A stretch of DNA of 64,000 nt from JBCFBK01 sp038562555. GTDB taxonomy: Bacteria; Bacteroidota; Bacteroidia; Bacteroidales; Prolixibacteraceae. The translations under genes and the position numbers were made by a program. The stretch is taken from the NCBI GenBank assembly GCA_038562555.1, contig JBCFBK010000017.1, forward strand, positions 35,041 to 99,040. Reading direction: 5' to 3'. This document shows, in pieces, positions 34,509-43,601 of this stretch (position 1 is the first letter of the stretch; the number at the start of each line of letters is the position of its first letter). The notes below the pieces were generated by a model. It made no database searches. It was not told the DNA's origin and worked only from the letters and a program-made list of their open reading frames with translations.

Positions 34509-35693
34509 CTATTTTATCACATAGGCATGCTCATTTATCTTATCAAAAGTGACTCCCGAAACTTTAGCCAGATACTCAAAAGCCTCGTCCAGACCTTCGT
34601 TCAGGTCCAGCTTGCCATTGATCTGCATGGTGCCGGTCGATGGATTTTCAAAATGCAGGCTGACATTGTAATACCGCTCCATTTTTTTCAGAATGCCATG
34701 CAAATCGGTATTCTCAAAACTTAGCAGCCCGTTCGTCCACGATGAATAATAGCCCGTATTCACTTCATAGACCCGGGTTTCTTTCTTGTTTCGGTTATAA
34801 ACTGCCATCTGACGGGGACTGAGCTGCAAATCCTTTTCAAACCACCCCGCCCCATTCGGGTGAAAAGCGACCGAACCTTGCTCCAGTACCGTCTGAATAA
34901 CCGAATCCTCCGGATAGGCAGAAACATTAAAGCGGGTTCCAAGCACCTTAATATCAAGAGCATTGGTTTTGACGACAAATGGCCGATCCGGATTCCGGTG
35001 AACGTCAAAAAATGCTTCACCCGACAATAAAACTTCTCTCCTTTTTCCGGTAAAAGCTGCCGGGTAAATCAGGCGACTGCCGGCATTCAGCCAAACCAGC
35101 GTTCCATCGGATAGCTTTATTTTTGATCGGTTACCATACGGAATAATGAGCTGATTCATGACGGCACTTTCTTCCCGGCTTAGGTTTATCAGCTTATTCC
35201 CGTTCAGCTTAATGGTATGTTCCAGCGAGTAATCCAGTTCGGACGCTCTTTCTTTTAACCGGATCTGGTCCTGATCTCCCAGCATTAGGACGGGCTCATC
35301 AAAATATACCGGGGTTTCAAACTTCTGCGCAAAGAATGCAAACCGCCGCTCATCCGGATTAAGGTACACCAGATAGCCTCCGATAGCAAAAAAAAGTACG
35401 GCTATGGCCGCATATCGCAGCAGCCCCACATACATGTGACGACGCTTTTGTTTCCTGTCAATCAGATCCAGCCGGCTGAGGATCCGCAGCGCCAGTTCCT
35501 TCTTTTCCCTCTCCGAAAACCGACCGGTCGAGTACCGAAGCCTTTCAAATTCCTTTTTAAAGCCGGCAATACGCCCGGCCTCGCCTGGATTCAGCTTCAT
35601 GTAACTTTCCCAGTAGTTCTCTATTTCCGGAGAAGGGTGGTAGATCCACTTAAAGAACAGCGGATTTTCGATCAGACGTTCGTAGATATTCAT
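34509..35693 (-). CDS. FecR-family anti-sigma factor
   Basis: A 394-residue inner-membrane protein: cytoplasmic sigma-binding region (about 1-85; YWESYMKLNPGEAGRIAGFKKEF), one transmembrane helix (about 90-108; LLRYAAIAVLFFAIGGYLVYL), a periplasmic FecR domain (about 185-280; YGNRSKIKLSDGTLVWLNAGS, AFFDVHRNPDRPFVVKT, DIKVLGTRFNVSAY) and a C-terminal DUF4974 domain (about 320-394; GLLSFENTDLHGILKKMERYYNV) that docks to the STN domain of SusC. It holds the upstream ECF sigma factor inactive until SusC signals. The sigma gene is 119 nt upstream on the same strand. Confidence 0.92.
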   Translation of the reverse strand: MNIYERLIENPLFFKWIYHPSPEIENYWESYMKLNPGEAGRIAGFKKEFERLRYSTGRFSEREKKELALRILSRLDLIDRKQKRRHMYVGLLRYAAIAVLFFAIGGYLVYLNPDERRFAFFAQKFETPVYFDEPVLMLGDQDQIRLKERASELDYSLEHTIKLNGNKLINLSREESAVMNQLIIPYGNRSKIKLSDGTLVWLNAGSRLIYPAAFTGKRREVLLSGEAFFDVHRNPDRPFVVKTNALDIKVLGTRFNVSAYPEDSVIQTVLEQGSVAFHPNGAGWFEKDLQLSPRQMAVYNRNKKETRVYEVNTGYYSSWTNGLLSFENTDLHGILKKMERYYNVSLHFENPSTGTMQINGKLDLNEGLDEAFEYLAKVSGVTFDKINEHAYVIK

Positions 35694-35812
35694 TGACTCC
35701 TGTTTTCAAATCGCAAACAAGAGCAGGAAACCGGAGAAAAGGGACAGAAAAGATGAGCTTATTTTTTATGCTTTATAACACATTTAATCGTTGACGCAAA
35801 TTGAGCAAAAGA

Positions 35813-36421
35813 TTAATTGCTTATTTGCCGTGGCTTCCCGACACCTCCGAAAATACACAACAGCCCGGTCAGATCATTACCTATTTCCGACCTTAAATGG
35901 TCCAGTAACCGGTATACCTGCTTTTTTACCGTGTCGGGCTTCAGGTTTAACAATTGGCCGATTTCCGGATATGTTAAGCCGCTGTTGAATTTCAGGAACA
36001 GCAGCTCCCTTTGGGAGGGGTCCAGCGACTGCACCAGTTTTTGGAGGATCAAAAGACGCTCATTATCACATTCATCGGGGATGATCTCCTCCTCCAGGTT
36101 AAACTTTAATTCGAAGGCAGGCAAGTCGGCGGTAAACCTCGCTTCTTTTATTTTGCGGATGATGTTCCGCTTCAGCGATTTGAACAGGTAAAATTCAAGC
36201 GACTCGGGTTTCCTCAAGTCCGGTCCGTATTTGTAAACAGCAATGAACACATCCTGGATCGCATCTTTCAGCAATTCCTTGTCGGCTGTGATCCTGCTGC
36301 CGTAGGCAAACAGGGTATCGGTAAATTCATTGTAGATAATTTCAAAAGAAGTCCGGTCGCCTGCTTTAAAGTTAGTCCAGACCAATTTCCAATAATCCTT
36401 ATCAGAAACACGTTTCTCCAC
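35813..36421 (-). CDS. ECF sigma factor of the SusC locus
   Basis: A 202-residue sigma-70 family protein of the Bacteroidota FecI-like ECF type. Region 2 spans about 20-90 (FEIIYNEFTDTLFAYGSRI, LLKDAIQDVFIAVYKYG, FYLFKSLKRNIIRKI) and region 4 about 125-180 (LDPSQRELLFLKFNSGLTYPEIGQLL, KPDTVKKQVYRLLDHLR). It should drive the susC operon and is controlled by the neighbouring FecR-type protein. The strong hairpin at 36497-36545 insulates it from the operon upstream. Confidence 0.9.
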   Translation of the reverse strand: MEKRVSDKDYWKLVWTNFKAGDRTSFEIIYNEFTDTLFAYGSRITADKELLKDAIQDVFIAVYKYGPDLRKPESLEFYLFKSLKRNIIRKIKEARFTADLPAFELKFNLEEEIIPDECDNERLLILQKLVQSLDPSQRELLFLKFNSGLTYPEIGQLLNLKPDTVKKQVYRLLDHLRSEIGNDLTGLLCIFGGVGKPRQISN

Positions 36422-36496
36422 AGTTCAGGTATCCAAATTTTGTCCTAAAATAGATGATTGCATCCAATAACGAAAGGGCACTGGTTGAAAATAAGA

Positions 36497-36545
36497 CCAA
36501 AACAAAAAAATGACGCCTGCAGGAGGCGTCATTTTTTTGTTTTGG
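36497..36545. terminator. Strong bidirectional terminator
   Basis: A perfect 22-bp inverted repeat with a 5-nt loop (GCAGG), core ATGACGCCT, flanked within the stem by A7 and T7 tracts. It lies 4 nt after the stop of the DapA-family gene (minus strand) and 75 nt before the ECF sigma start, ending the 36.5-41 kb operon. Confidence 0.78.
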
Positions 36546-36549
36546 TAAA

Positions 36550-37617
36550 CTACGACAACCATTTATCCAGGTGTTCTGCCACAAACGCGTCGTCGTTTAA
36601 ATGGGGATAGGCCGCGTACACCCGGTCAATCTCCTCTTTTTGTCCTGGCGAGAGCGTTTCTTCTTCATTCAGTGTCCACAGCCCCTCCAGCAAACCTTGT
36701 CGTCTCAGCACCTCATGGAGTCCGGTAATACAACCCGCGAAGTTATTGGCTACGTCGAAAAAAGCCGCATTACTGTCGGTAATTTGAGCAGCAAGCGTCA
36801 GCGCACTCTGAAGGTCATGATTAAATTTTCCGCTGTGCACCTCCTCCAGCAGCCTGACCGCCGAACGCGTCCAGACCGCCCAATGGCCCAGCAATCCGCC
36901 GGCAATGTGTTTTTTTATTAGTTTCCCTTCAACCATAATCTGGTATTCAGTCAGCAGGTCGACGAGGATATTATCATCGTTCCCGGTATAGAGTGTGATT
37001 TCATCAGCATGACCCGACTCGGCAACTCCCCTGACTACATCGAGGGTCTGATAACGGTTAAAGGGAGCCATTTTAATGGCAATGACATTGTCAATAGACG
37101 CAAAAGCCCGCCAGAATTCGACATCCAGCCTTCTTCCCCCGACCGCAGGTTGCAGGTAAAACCCGATCACGGGAATCACCGCGGCCACCGCACGACAATG
37201 ATCGAGCAATTCCGCATTGGTGGCGTGTTTAAAAGCAGCAACGCTCAGCAGCACGGCATGATACCCTTTGTCGAGGGCTATGTGGGCTTCGTTGACCGCC
37301 TGTTCTGTTTTCCCAATCACTCCGGCAATCCGGATGACCGGTTTGCCGGTTTCTTCTGCGAACCGGTCAAATTCCTCCCTGGCAATCTGTAAAACCAGGC
37401 TGTACAAGTTAAATTCCGGCAGTCGGATCTCGAATTGGGTGGTATGGACAGCCACCGCCACACCACCTGCACCTGCATTCAGGTAATAACGCACAAGAGC
37501 ACGCTGGCGGCGTTCGTCCGGCTTCCGGTTCCTGTCGAGCGCAAGCGGAAGCGCCGGAATGACTACTCCCTTTTGCAACGCTGCCCGTACATCCTGAGGT
37601 AATTCGTTCTTGTTCAT
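36550..37617 (-). CDS. DapA/NanA-family aldolase or lyase
   Basis: A 355-residue TIM-barrel protein of the dihydrodipicolinate synthase superfamily, about 55 residues longer than typical DapA. The Schiff-base lysine is Lys182 (AIKMAPF) and the catalytic tyrosine Tyr154 (GFYLQPAVG), 28 residues apart exactly as Lys161/Tyr133 in E. coli DapA. The usual GTTGE-type motif is replaced by AVHTTQFE, so the substrate is not that of DapA. Family members cleave or form 2-keto acids (sialic acid, 2-keto-3-deoxy sugar acids). As last gene of the four-gene minus operon with an epimerase-like protein, an M20 hydrolase and a transporter, a sugar-acid cleavage step is likely (inference). Confidence 0.82.
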   Translation of the reverse strand: MNKNELPQDVRAALQKGVVIPALPLALDRNRKPDERRQRALVRYYLNAGAGGVAVAVHTTQFEIRLPEFNLYSLVLQIAREEFDRFAEETGKPVIRIAGVIGKTEQAVNEAHIALDKGYHAVLLSVAAFKHATNAELLDHCRAVAAVIPVIGFYLQPAVGGRRLDVEFWRAFASIDNVIAIKMAPFNRYQTLDVVRGVAESGHADEITLYTGNDDNILVDLLTEYQIMVEGKLIKKHIAGGLLGHWAVWTRSAVRLLEEVHSGKFNHDLQSALTLAAQITDSNAAFFDVANNFAGCITGLHEVLRRQGLLEGLWTLNEEETLSPGQKEEIDRVYAAYPHLNDDAFVAEHLDKWLS

Positions 37618-37629
37618 TGATATCAGTTT

Positions 37630-38667
37630 TTAATATTTTCCATCGCGGACTTCAAAATGCGTAGGCTTTCCCAGCAACCGCTGCTCGTCCTTCATCCAGC
37701 CGGCTATCCATCCGATCACCTGATCGATGGGCGTTGCCGGTTCACCATATAAACCGTAGGCTTTCTTTGAATTGCTCAGCAGCGCTGTTTTTGCCTCTTC
37801 ACCCACCAGTTTTGCCTCAACCCCGAAATGCCTGGCGAATTTTTTGGCAATATCCCTGACCGAAAGGGTCTCCGGGCCTGTAATGTTCAGGATCAGCGCC
37901 GGACTGCCGGCATGTTCGAGTGCCCGAAGTACGACATCGTTAGCGTCGCCCTGCCAGATGACATTGAAATAGCCCATCGACAAATCCACTTCCTGTAAGT
38001 TTTTAACCTTGGCGGCTATGTCGACCAGTACACCGTAACGAAGCTCAACCGCATAATTTAAACGGATAAGCGCTACGGGAGTACTATACTTTCTACTGCC
38101 AAATTCAAACATCCGTTCGCGACCAAGGCACGACTGCGCATATTCGCCTACCGGCAACGGCATGTCGGTCTCCAGGGAACCTCCGGAACTCACCGGAACA
38201 AGCGGATAAACACAACCTGTTGAAAAGGCAACGATCCTCGATTCACGGAAATGTTCAGCCACCAAAGCGGGCATGTAGGTGTTCACTGCCCAGGTCATGG
38301 AAAGATTTTCCATCGACCCGAACTTCATGCCGGCCAGAAAGAAAACGTTTTTTACCTTTGGCAGTCCGGCGATAAAGTCGCGGTTGAGCAGGTCGCCCGG
38401 GATGGTTTCGATACCTAAGCTTTCAATGTACTTCTTCTCATTCTCATCCCGGAAACGGGAAACTCCGATAATCCTTTTCTTTACGCCTGCCTGTTCACAG
38501 GCCCTTTTGGCCATATAAGCCAGCGACGGACCGATCTTGCCTGCTATTCCAAGGAAGATCAGGTCGCCGTCCAGGCGGCTGAACAGCTCTACCGCCTCGG
38601 CCGTAGGACGCGACAACAGCTCTTCCAACTGCTCTTCGCCTGTTATCTTTTCCGGATAATCATTCAT
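37630..38667 (-). CDS. NAD-dependent epimerase/dehydratase-like protein with YxxxC
   Basis: A 345-residue extended-SDR protein. The nucleotide motif GIAGKIG is at 40-46, the strand ending with the active-site Ser/Thr is FSTGCVYP (about 148-155), and the tyrosine is Tyr176 in GEYAQSCLGRER. The lysine expected four residues after the tyrosine is Cys180 instead, so the canonical YxxxK proton relay is altered. The rest of the domain (IRLNYAVELRYGVLVDIA, NITGPETLSVRDIAKKFA) is well preserved. Possible outcomes are a changed chemistry or a different proton donor. It sits 12 nt from the DapA-family gene and 1 nt from the M20 gene. Confidence 0.8.
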   Translation of the reverse strand: MNDYPEKITGEEQLEELLSRPTAEAVELFSRLDGDLIFLGIAGKIGPSLAYMAKRACEQAGVKKRIIGVSRFRDENEKKYIESLGIETIPGDLLNRDFIAGLPKVKNVFFLAGMKFGSMENLSMTWAVNTYMPALVAEHFRESRIVAFSTGCVYPLVPVSSGGSLETDMPLPVGEYAQSCLGRERMFEFGSRKYSTPVALIRLNYAVELRYGVLVDIAAKVKNLQEVDLSMGYFNVIWQGDANDVVLRALEHAGSPALILNITGPETLSVRDIAKKFARHFGVEAKLVGEEAKTALLSNSKKAYGLYGEPATPIDQVIGWIAGWMKDEQRLLGKPTHFEVRDGKY

Positions 38668-38668
38668 A

Positions 38669-39790
38669 TTAGTCTTCTTTTAATATAATTCTTCTGTAAA
38701 TCTCCACGGCCTGTTCAAGCTTTGACAGGTAACAATACTCATCGGTCTGGTGAGCCATTTCCGGCTCCCCCGGTCCCAAGATAACCGTAGGCACACCTCC
38801 GCAGGCGACCTGAAGCACCGAACCGTCGGTCAGGTATGGCAGGGCTCTGGGAAAACCCGGATCACCCTGCCGGATCCCGCATATGCGGTATATCAGTTGT
38901 ACAAAGGGGTCATTTTCATCAGTTGAAACAGCCATCAGGTCAACCAGGGTCTCTACCGAAACCTCTTCGCCCAGGACCGCCTTCAGTTGTCCCAGCAGTT
39001 TCCGGTGATCCACTTTCGTGGTTGTCCGCGCGTCAATAGTAAATGCCGCATGGTCGGGCACGGAATTGATGTTCATGCCGCCTGAAAATTTTCCGACATT
39101 GATCGTCGGCAAGCCCAGCAAGGGATCAGCACCGACACCAAAATCAAACTTTTCGATCGCTAAAACGGCACGGGCTGCCTTATAAACGGCATTATCGCCC
39201 AAATGCGGCATGGACGAGTGTGCGGTAACACCGGTGGTTGTCAAATTTAAATATAAACCTCCTTTATGCCCGATGGCCGGGATGTTCGAAGTGGGCTCAC
39301 CAACGATAATCCCGCTTGCACGTCCCAAATCCAAGCCACTTTCGACCAACCTTTTAGCCCCCTGGCAGCCCAGTTCTTCGCCGGCCGTCAGGATCAGCCG
39401 TACGCCACCGACGGGAGAACCCTGCTGAAACGCCGTAACAGCCGCAACAACCATGGCTGCAAGTCCGCCTTTCATATCGCTGGAGCCTCTGCCGAAGAGT
39501 TTGCCCTCGCGGATTTCGCCGCCGAATACATCAACCGACCAACTCCGCGCCCCTGGCGGAACCGTATCGAAATGCCCGGTAAATAGAACCGGGAGGCCCT
39601 TGTGTCCGCATCCTTTTTCGGCAATGACATGCAAACGGTTTTCCCCGAAGGGAATGTAACGCACCTCAAAATCGCTCTTCTCCAGCAAACCGCCCGTAAA
39701 CAGGGCTATTTCGCGCTCGTTTCCGGGCGGATTGACCGTATTGAACGAGATCAGCTTCCGCGTTAAGGCGACAACATCTTCATACCACAT
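38669..39790 (-). CDS. M20-family metallohydrolase (ArgE/DapE-like)
   Basis: A 373-residue di-zinc amidohydrolase/peptidase. Metal ligands are visible in order: His in FTGHFDTVPPG, Asp in GRGSSDMKGG, the Glu pair in LTAGEELGC, Glu/Asp in VGEPTSN, and the C-terminal AHQTDEY histidine. The dimerisation/lid domain is at about 175-285. Family members remove N-acyl groups (acetylornithine deacetylase, succinyl-DAP desuccinylase) or cut dipeptides. Its position 1 nt from the epimerase-like gene suggests deacylation of an N-acylated intermediate in the same pathway (inference). Confidence 0.87.
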   Translation of the reverse strand: MWYEDVVALTRKLISFNTVNPPGNEREIALFTGGLLEKSDFEVRYIPFGENRLHVIAEKGCGHKGLPVLFTGHFDTVPPGARSWSVDVFGGEIREGKLFGRGSSDMKGGLAAMVVAAVTAFQQGSPVGGVRLILTAGEELGCQGAKRLVESGLDLGRASGIIVGEPTSNIPAIGHKGGLYLNLTTTGVTAHSSMPHLGDNAVYKAARAVLAIEKFDFGVGADPLLGLPTINVGKFSGGMNINSVPDHAAFTIDARTTTKVDHRKLLGQLKAVLGEEVSVETLVDLMAVSTDENDPFVQLIYRICGIRQGDPGFPRALPYLTDGSVLQVACGGVPTVILGPGEPEMAHQTDEYCYLSKLEQAVEIYRRIILKED

Positions 39791-39810
39791 ATCCAGTCGT
39801 CTCTTTGAAT

Positions 39811-41067
39811 TTATACCAATTCAGGCGCTTTTCCCGTTTTGTCCCGGGCATTCCCCGTTTTTGGCAGAAATGAAATGATCAGCACGCCGGCAAAAGCCAC
39901 GCACACCAGCAGGGTAAATCCGACGGAATAGCTTTTTGCCTCTTCGTTGTATAAAAGTCCGACCAATACCGGGAACACCGATTCGGCAACCCCGTCGGCC
40001 ACCAGAATAATCCCCATGATACGCCCCAGGGCCCTGACCCCAAATAAGTCGCCTGCCATGAGTGGAATAATCATATAATCACCACCCAAACCGATCCCAA
40101 AAATCACGGCAAACACATATATCTTCCCGGGAAATAAAGGCAAAAACAAAATGAGGATTGCAATTGCAACAATCAGATAAATCAGGATCATCACATATTT
40201 CCGGTTCAGCAAGTCGGAAAGCCACCCCATCATCACGCGCCCGATCAGGCTCGAAAGCAGGACAATCGACATAATATTCGCAGCCTGCGCCTGCGTATAT
40301 TCCAGGTCTCTGAGGTATAATTTCAAATGCTGTCCCATGCCGCCAACCACACCGATTGCGCACATACTGCCAAAAGCAAGCAGGTAAAAATTCGGATTAG
40401 TCAGAATATTCCGGACGGGCACAGTTGTCTCCGGTTTTCCTGCAGCCGCCGCAGTGGTGCTTTTTGACGGGTCTTTAATAAAATAAGCCATGGGAAAAGC
40501 AATTACGATAACAAAGATACCCAGTATTGTTAAAGCCTGCTGCCAGCCCAGGCTGCTTTCGAGGTTGGTGGCGAGGACCGGGACAATCGCGCCGCCGATC
40601 CCGATACCCAGATACGCGATCCCCATAGCTTTTCCCCGGTTTTTGTCAAACCACCTTGAAATCAGCACCTGACAAGGCAACGGTCCGCCAAAGACATAAC
40701 CCAACGCATTAAAAACATAAAACATATAAAACATCCACAGGGTGTCGGAATGGCTCAGACCAACAAGTGCAACGCCCATTAAAACTGCTCCCAGCATCAT
40801 TAGCCGCCGCGGACCGTAACGGTCGATCAGCCAGCCTGCCAGAAAACCAAACAAAGGAGCAACGACCAGTTTCCCCACGGCATTCCCCGAAGTAACCTCC
40901 GCCCGGGAAAAACCGAAATCATTCACCATAAAATCGTAAAAGAACGGCACTCCGTAGTAGGCAAATCCAACCAGTGCAAAAAGGGAGAAAAAGGCAGTGA
41001 CCACAATGTACGTTTTCGAACTGCCTGAGGCCGCTGGCGTTCCGGCGATGGGTGTTTGGGTTATCAT
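39811..41067 (-). CDS. MFS transporter, OFA/monocarboxylate-like
   Basis: A 418-residue transporter with 12 predicted helices. The helix-1 region YGVPFFYDFMVNDFGFSRAEVTSG and the loop GWLIDRYGPRRLMMLG are typical of the oxalate:formate antiporter/monocarboxylate porter branch, which carries organic acid anions. Mid-loop PVRNILTNPNFYLLAFG and a second loop motif GWLSDLLNRKYVM follow. It is the first gene of the minus-strand operon, so an anionic substrate (for example a sugar acid) is a reasonable guess. It is divergent from the GH88-like gene with a 142-nt shared promoter region. Confidence 0.82.
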   Translation of the reverse strand: MITQTPIAGTPAASGSSKTYIVVTAFFSLFALVGFAYYGVPFFYDFMVNDFGFSRAEVTSGNAVGKLVVAPLFGFLAGWLIDRYGPRRLMMLGAVLMGVALVGLSHSDTLWMFYMFYVFNALGYVFGGPLPCQVLISRWFDKNRGKAMGIAYLGIGIGGAIVPVLATNLESSLGWQQALTILGIFVIVIAFPMAYFIKDPSKSTTAAAAGKPETTVPVRNILTNPNFYLLAFGSMCAIGVVGGMGQHLKLYLRDLEYTQAQAANIMSIVLLSSLIGRVMMGWLSDLLNRKYVMILIYLIVAIAILILFLPLFPGKIYVFAVIFGIGLGGDYMIIPLMAGDLFGVRALGRIMGIILVADGVAESVFPVLVGLLYNEEAKSYSVGFTLLVCVAFAGVLIISFLPKTGNARDKTGKAPELV

Positions 41068-41145
41068 GGTTCCTCGTTTAGCGAATAAGGGTTGAATCTA
41101 CAGAAAAGATTAATATCTTGGGAAGGGAAATAAGAAAAACTCGTC

Positions 41146-41153
41146 TATATTTG
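41146..41153 (+). promoter_or_regulatory. Putative -7 box in the divergent promoter region
   Basis: TATATTTG, an exact TAnnTTTG match, 57 nt before the GH88-like ATG; a TTG at 41118-41120 is slightly too far (25 nt) for an ideal -33 box. The region 41068-41209 must also hold the promoter of the opposite operon, for which no consensus box was seen. Confidence 0.4.
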
Positions 41154-41209
41154 AAAAGTAATTGCTTCAGAGGAAAGAAGTGACTAAACATTAGACTCAG
41201 CGTAATGAT

Positions 41210-42589
41210 ATGATCCTCAACCAAGACTTAAAAATCCGCGATTTAACCCAAAAGCTGGACGATTTCTGGTGTTTGTCGGCTAAAAAAATCAGGAAAATTG
41301 AATCGGATTTTGACCCGCGAAAAGGGGCTCCGGTTTTTACCGTCAATGGCATCTATTCGACGCGGGGATGGACGGAATGGACCCAGGGGTTTCAGTATGG
41401 ATCATCTATACTACAATTCGACGCGACCGGTGAGGAATCCTTTTTAAAAGCCGGAAGGGAAAACACGATCAGGCACATGGCACCGCATGTAAGCCACATC
41501 GGTGTACATGACCACGGATTTAACAACCTGAGCACCTACGGAAACCTTCACCGCCTGATGAAGGAGGGAAAGATTCAGGAAAATCTCTGGGAAAAGCACT
41601 TTTATGAATTGGCCATCAAAGCCTCCGGTGCCGTGCAGGCCAGCCGGTGGAGCAATACGAGTGAAGGTGGCTTTATCTATTCCTTTAACGGCCCCCATTC
41701 CCTTTTTGTCGACACTATTCGTTCCTGCCGCATCTTAATGGTAGCACACCGGCTGGGGCATTACCTGCCCGGCGAAAACGACATCCGGATCTCTCTGTTA
41801 AAAAGAGCCGTGCAGCATCTCAGTTCCACGGCTAAATATGCCGTTTTTTATAATGAAGGCCGCGACGCTTACGACGTTTGGGGAAGAACGGCCCACGAGT
41901 CGGTCTTCAATCCGAACGACGGGAATTTCCGTTGCTCCAATTCGCAGCAGGGATATACCGGCTTTTCAACCTGGACACGCGGACTGGCCTGGGGCATGCT
42001 GGGTTTTGCAGAAGAACTTGAATTTGCCGACACCTTGCCGGACGAAGAATTCGAAGGGATTTGCGCCAGGGAACAACTGATCCGGGTATTGTTGAAAGGT
42101 GCCAGAGCTACCTGTGACTTTTATATCGCCAATACGCCCACCGACGGAATCCCTTACTGGGATACCGGAGCTCCGGGGCTGGCCATGATGGGCGACTACC
42201 TGAACCGGCCCGCTGATCCATATAATGACTTTGAGCCGGTCGACAGTTCTGCAGCGGCCATCGGGGCGCAAGGCTTGCTCCGCCTGGGCCATTATCTTTC
42301 AGGAAAAGGCGAGGCAGAAGTAGGGGCGCGATACTGGCAGGCCGGCTTAACGGTAATGGCCCGTCTGCTCGAAACGCCTTACCTGTCAGTGGCCCCTGAT
42401 CATCAGGGACTCCTGCTCCATACGGTTTACCACCGCCCGAACGGCTGGGATCACATCCCTGAAGGTTTCCGGATCCCCTGTAACGAATCGGCCATGTGGG
42501 GCGATTATCATTTGCGCGAATCGGCGCTTTATCTGACCCGGATACTTAAGAACGAACCATATTATACGTTTTTCAACGGAATAAAATGA
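41210..42589 (+). CDS. GH88-like unsaturated glucuronyl hydrolase, cytoplasmic
   Basis: A 459-residue (alpha/alpha)6 barrel protein without signal peptide. Two aspartates expected in GH88 are present: Asp101 (GVHDHGFNN) and Asp168 (LFVDTIRS), about 67 apart (60-61 in other GH88 enzymes). GFSTWTRGLAWGMLGF and DSSAAAIGAQGLLRLG are the conserved late motifs. GH88 enzymes hydrate the C4-C5 double bond left by polysaccharide lyases, releasing the unsaturated uronic acid as a keto sugar. Being intracellular, it would act on imported unsaturated di- or oligosaccharides. It leads a four-gene plus-strand cluster opposite the OFA-type transporter. Sequence is divergent from the exported GH88 at 60086. 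Confidence 0.8.
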   Translation: MILNQDLKIRDLTQKLDDFWCLSAKKIRKIESDFDPRKGAPVFTVNGIYSTRGWTEWTQGFQYGSSILQFDATGEESFLKAGRENTIRHMAPHVSHIGVHDHGFNNLSTYGNLHRLMKEGKIQENLWEKHFYELAIKASGAVQASRWSNTSEGGFIYSFNGPHSLFVDTIRSCRILMVAHRLGHYLPGENDIRISLLKRAVQHLSSTAKYAVFYNEGRDAYDVWGRTAHESVFNPNDGNFRCSNSQQGYTGFSTWTRGLAWGMLGFAEELEFADTLPDEEFEGICAREQLIRVLLKGARATCDFYIANTPTDGIPYWDTGAPGLAMMGDYLNRPADPYNDFEPVDSSAAAIGAQGLLRLGHYLSGKGEAEVGARYWQAGLTVMARLLETPYLSVAPDHQGLLLHTVYHRPNGWDHIPEGFRIPCNESAMWGDYHLRESALYLTRILKNEPYYTFFNGIK

Positions 42590-42655
42590 TGAAAAAGACA
42601 ATAATACCCGACCTACCGATAATAGCCAAGATAAAAAGCAAATCACACTTCTGGT

Positions 42656-42698
42656 TCTCGTATCTTGTGTCTTGATACTTGATGCTTGATACTTGATC
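42656..42698 (+). repeat. Degenerate 7-nt word array A
   Basis: Intergenic. Starting from TCTCGTA, six consecutive 7-mers fit the pattern nCTyGnn, including TCTTGTG and ACTTGAT twice. The core holds four in-phase copies of CTTGATn at 42671-42698. It lies between the GH88-like and isomerase genes. Confidence 0.75.
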
Positions 42699-42716
42699 CT
42701 AATTAATAAACTCACA

Positions 42717-43547
42717 ATGGCATCAGAAATAAAAGACTTCTCAAGATTATGCGTTCACACCCAGACGACCAGGCCCTGGGACATCAAGACCTGCATCGAA
42801 AATTATGCGGCAGCAGGAATCCACGGAATCACCATCTGGAGGAACGTTCTGGAAAACCAGGATCTTCCGGAAGTCAGGCGGATGCTCGATGACTTCGATA
42901 TGCGGCCTGTGTCGCTCTGCCGGGGAGGTTTTTTCCCTTCGGTGAGTGCGGCAAAACGCAAAGAGGCCATACGCGATAATCTGCTGGCCATCGAACAGGC
43001 AGCGGCAATCGGCGCCCCAATGATCGTGCTGGTGTGCGGAGCTGAACCGCTGCAGTCGCTCGAAAAATCCCGGGAGCAGATCGCCGAAGGTATCACGCGC
43101 ATTCTGCCTGCCGCACGTGCGGCCAAAGTGAAACTGGCCATCGAACCGCTTCACCCGATGTATGCCGGCGACCGCTCGGCTGTCAATACCATGAAGCAGG
43201 CCAATGATCTGGCCGAACTGATCAACTCCGAACAGGTCGGAGTGGCGGTGGACGTGTACCACCTGTGGTGGGATGAGCGCCTGAAAAAAGAAATTAACCG
43301 CTGCGCGCGTCATCATCACCTGTTTGCTTTCCACATCTGCGACTGGAATGTTCCCACGACAGATCTGCTGAACGACAGAGGCCTGATGGGTGACGGCTGT
43401 ATCAACATTCCGGAGATCCGGTCCTGGGTGGAAGATGCCGGATTTACCGGTTACAACGAAGTTGAAATCTTCTCAACCAAATACTGGGAGACCGATCAGA
43501 AGGAATATCTGGAGAAGATCAAACAGGCGTACCTGGAGAAGTCGTGA
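42717..43547 (+). CDS. Sugar phosphate isomerase/epimerase (xylose isomerase-like TIM barrel)
   Basis: A 276-residue cytoplasmic protein of the AP-endonuclease-2/xylose-isomerase-like fold. Metal-binding and catalytic acids are visible: Glu in LAIEPLHP, the Asp/His in GVAVDVYHLWWDE, His in AFHICDWN and Glu in YNEVEIFS. The start at MASEIKDF is preferred, because the preceding in-frame residues come from the repeat array A. Members interconvert ketoses or isomerise sugar acids (hydroxypyruvate, tagatose, inosose types); specific substrate unknown. Third-party evidence for a pathway: it is followed by Gfo/Idh and SDR genes, although array B (197 nt) separates them. Confidence 0.83.
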   Translation: MASEIKDFSRLCVHTQTTRPWDIKTCIENYAAAGIHGITIWRNVLENQDLPEVRRMLDDFDMRPVSLCRGGFFPSVSAAKRKEAIRDNLLAIEQAAAIGAPMIVLVCGAEPLQSLEKSREQIAEGITRILPAARAAKVKLAIEPLHPMYAGDRSAVNTMKQANDLAELINSEQVGVAVDVYHLWWDERLKKEINRCARHHHLFAFHICDWNVPTTDLLNDRGLMGDGCINIPEIRSWVEDAGFTGYNEVEIFSTKYWETDQKEYLEKIKQAYLEKS

Positions 43548-43601
43548 TCAGACAGACAGTCAGATATCAGACATCTGATAATCCGGGAATCCAAAATTTA
43601 T

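Noticed and set aside
42747..43334. A 195-codon minus-strand frame opposite the isomerase
   Set aside because: Shadow of a conserved gene; no recognisable domains.
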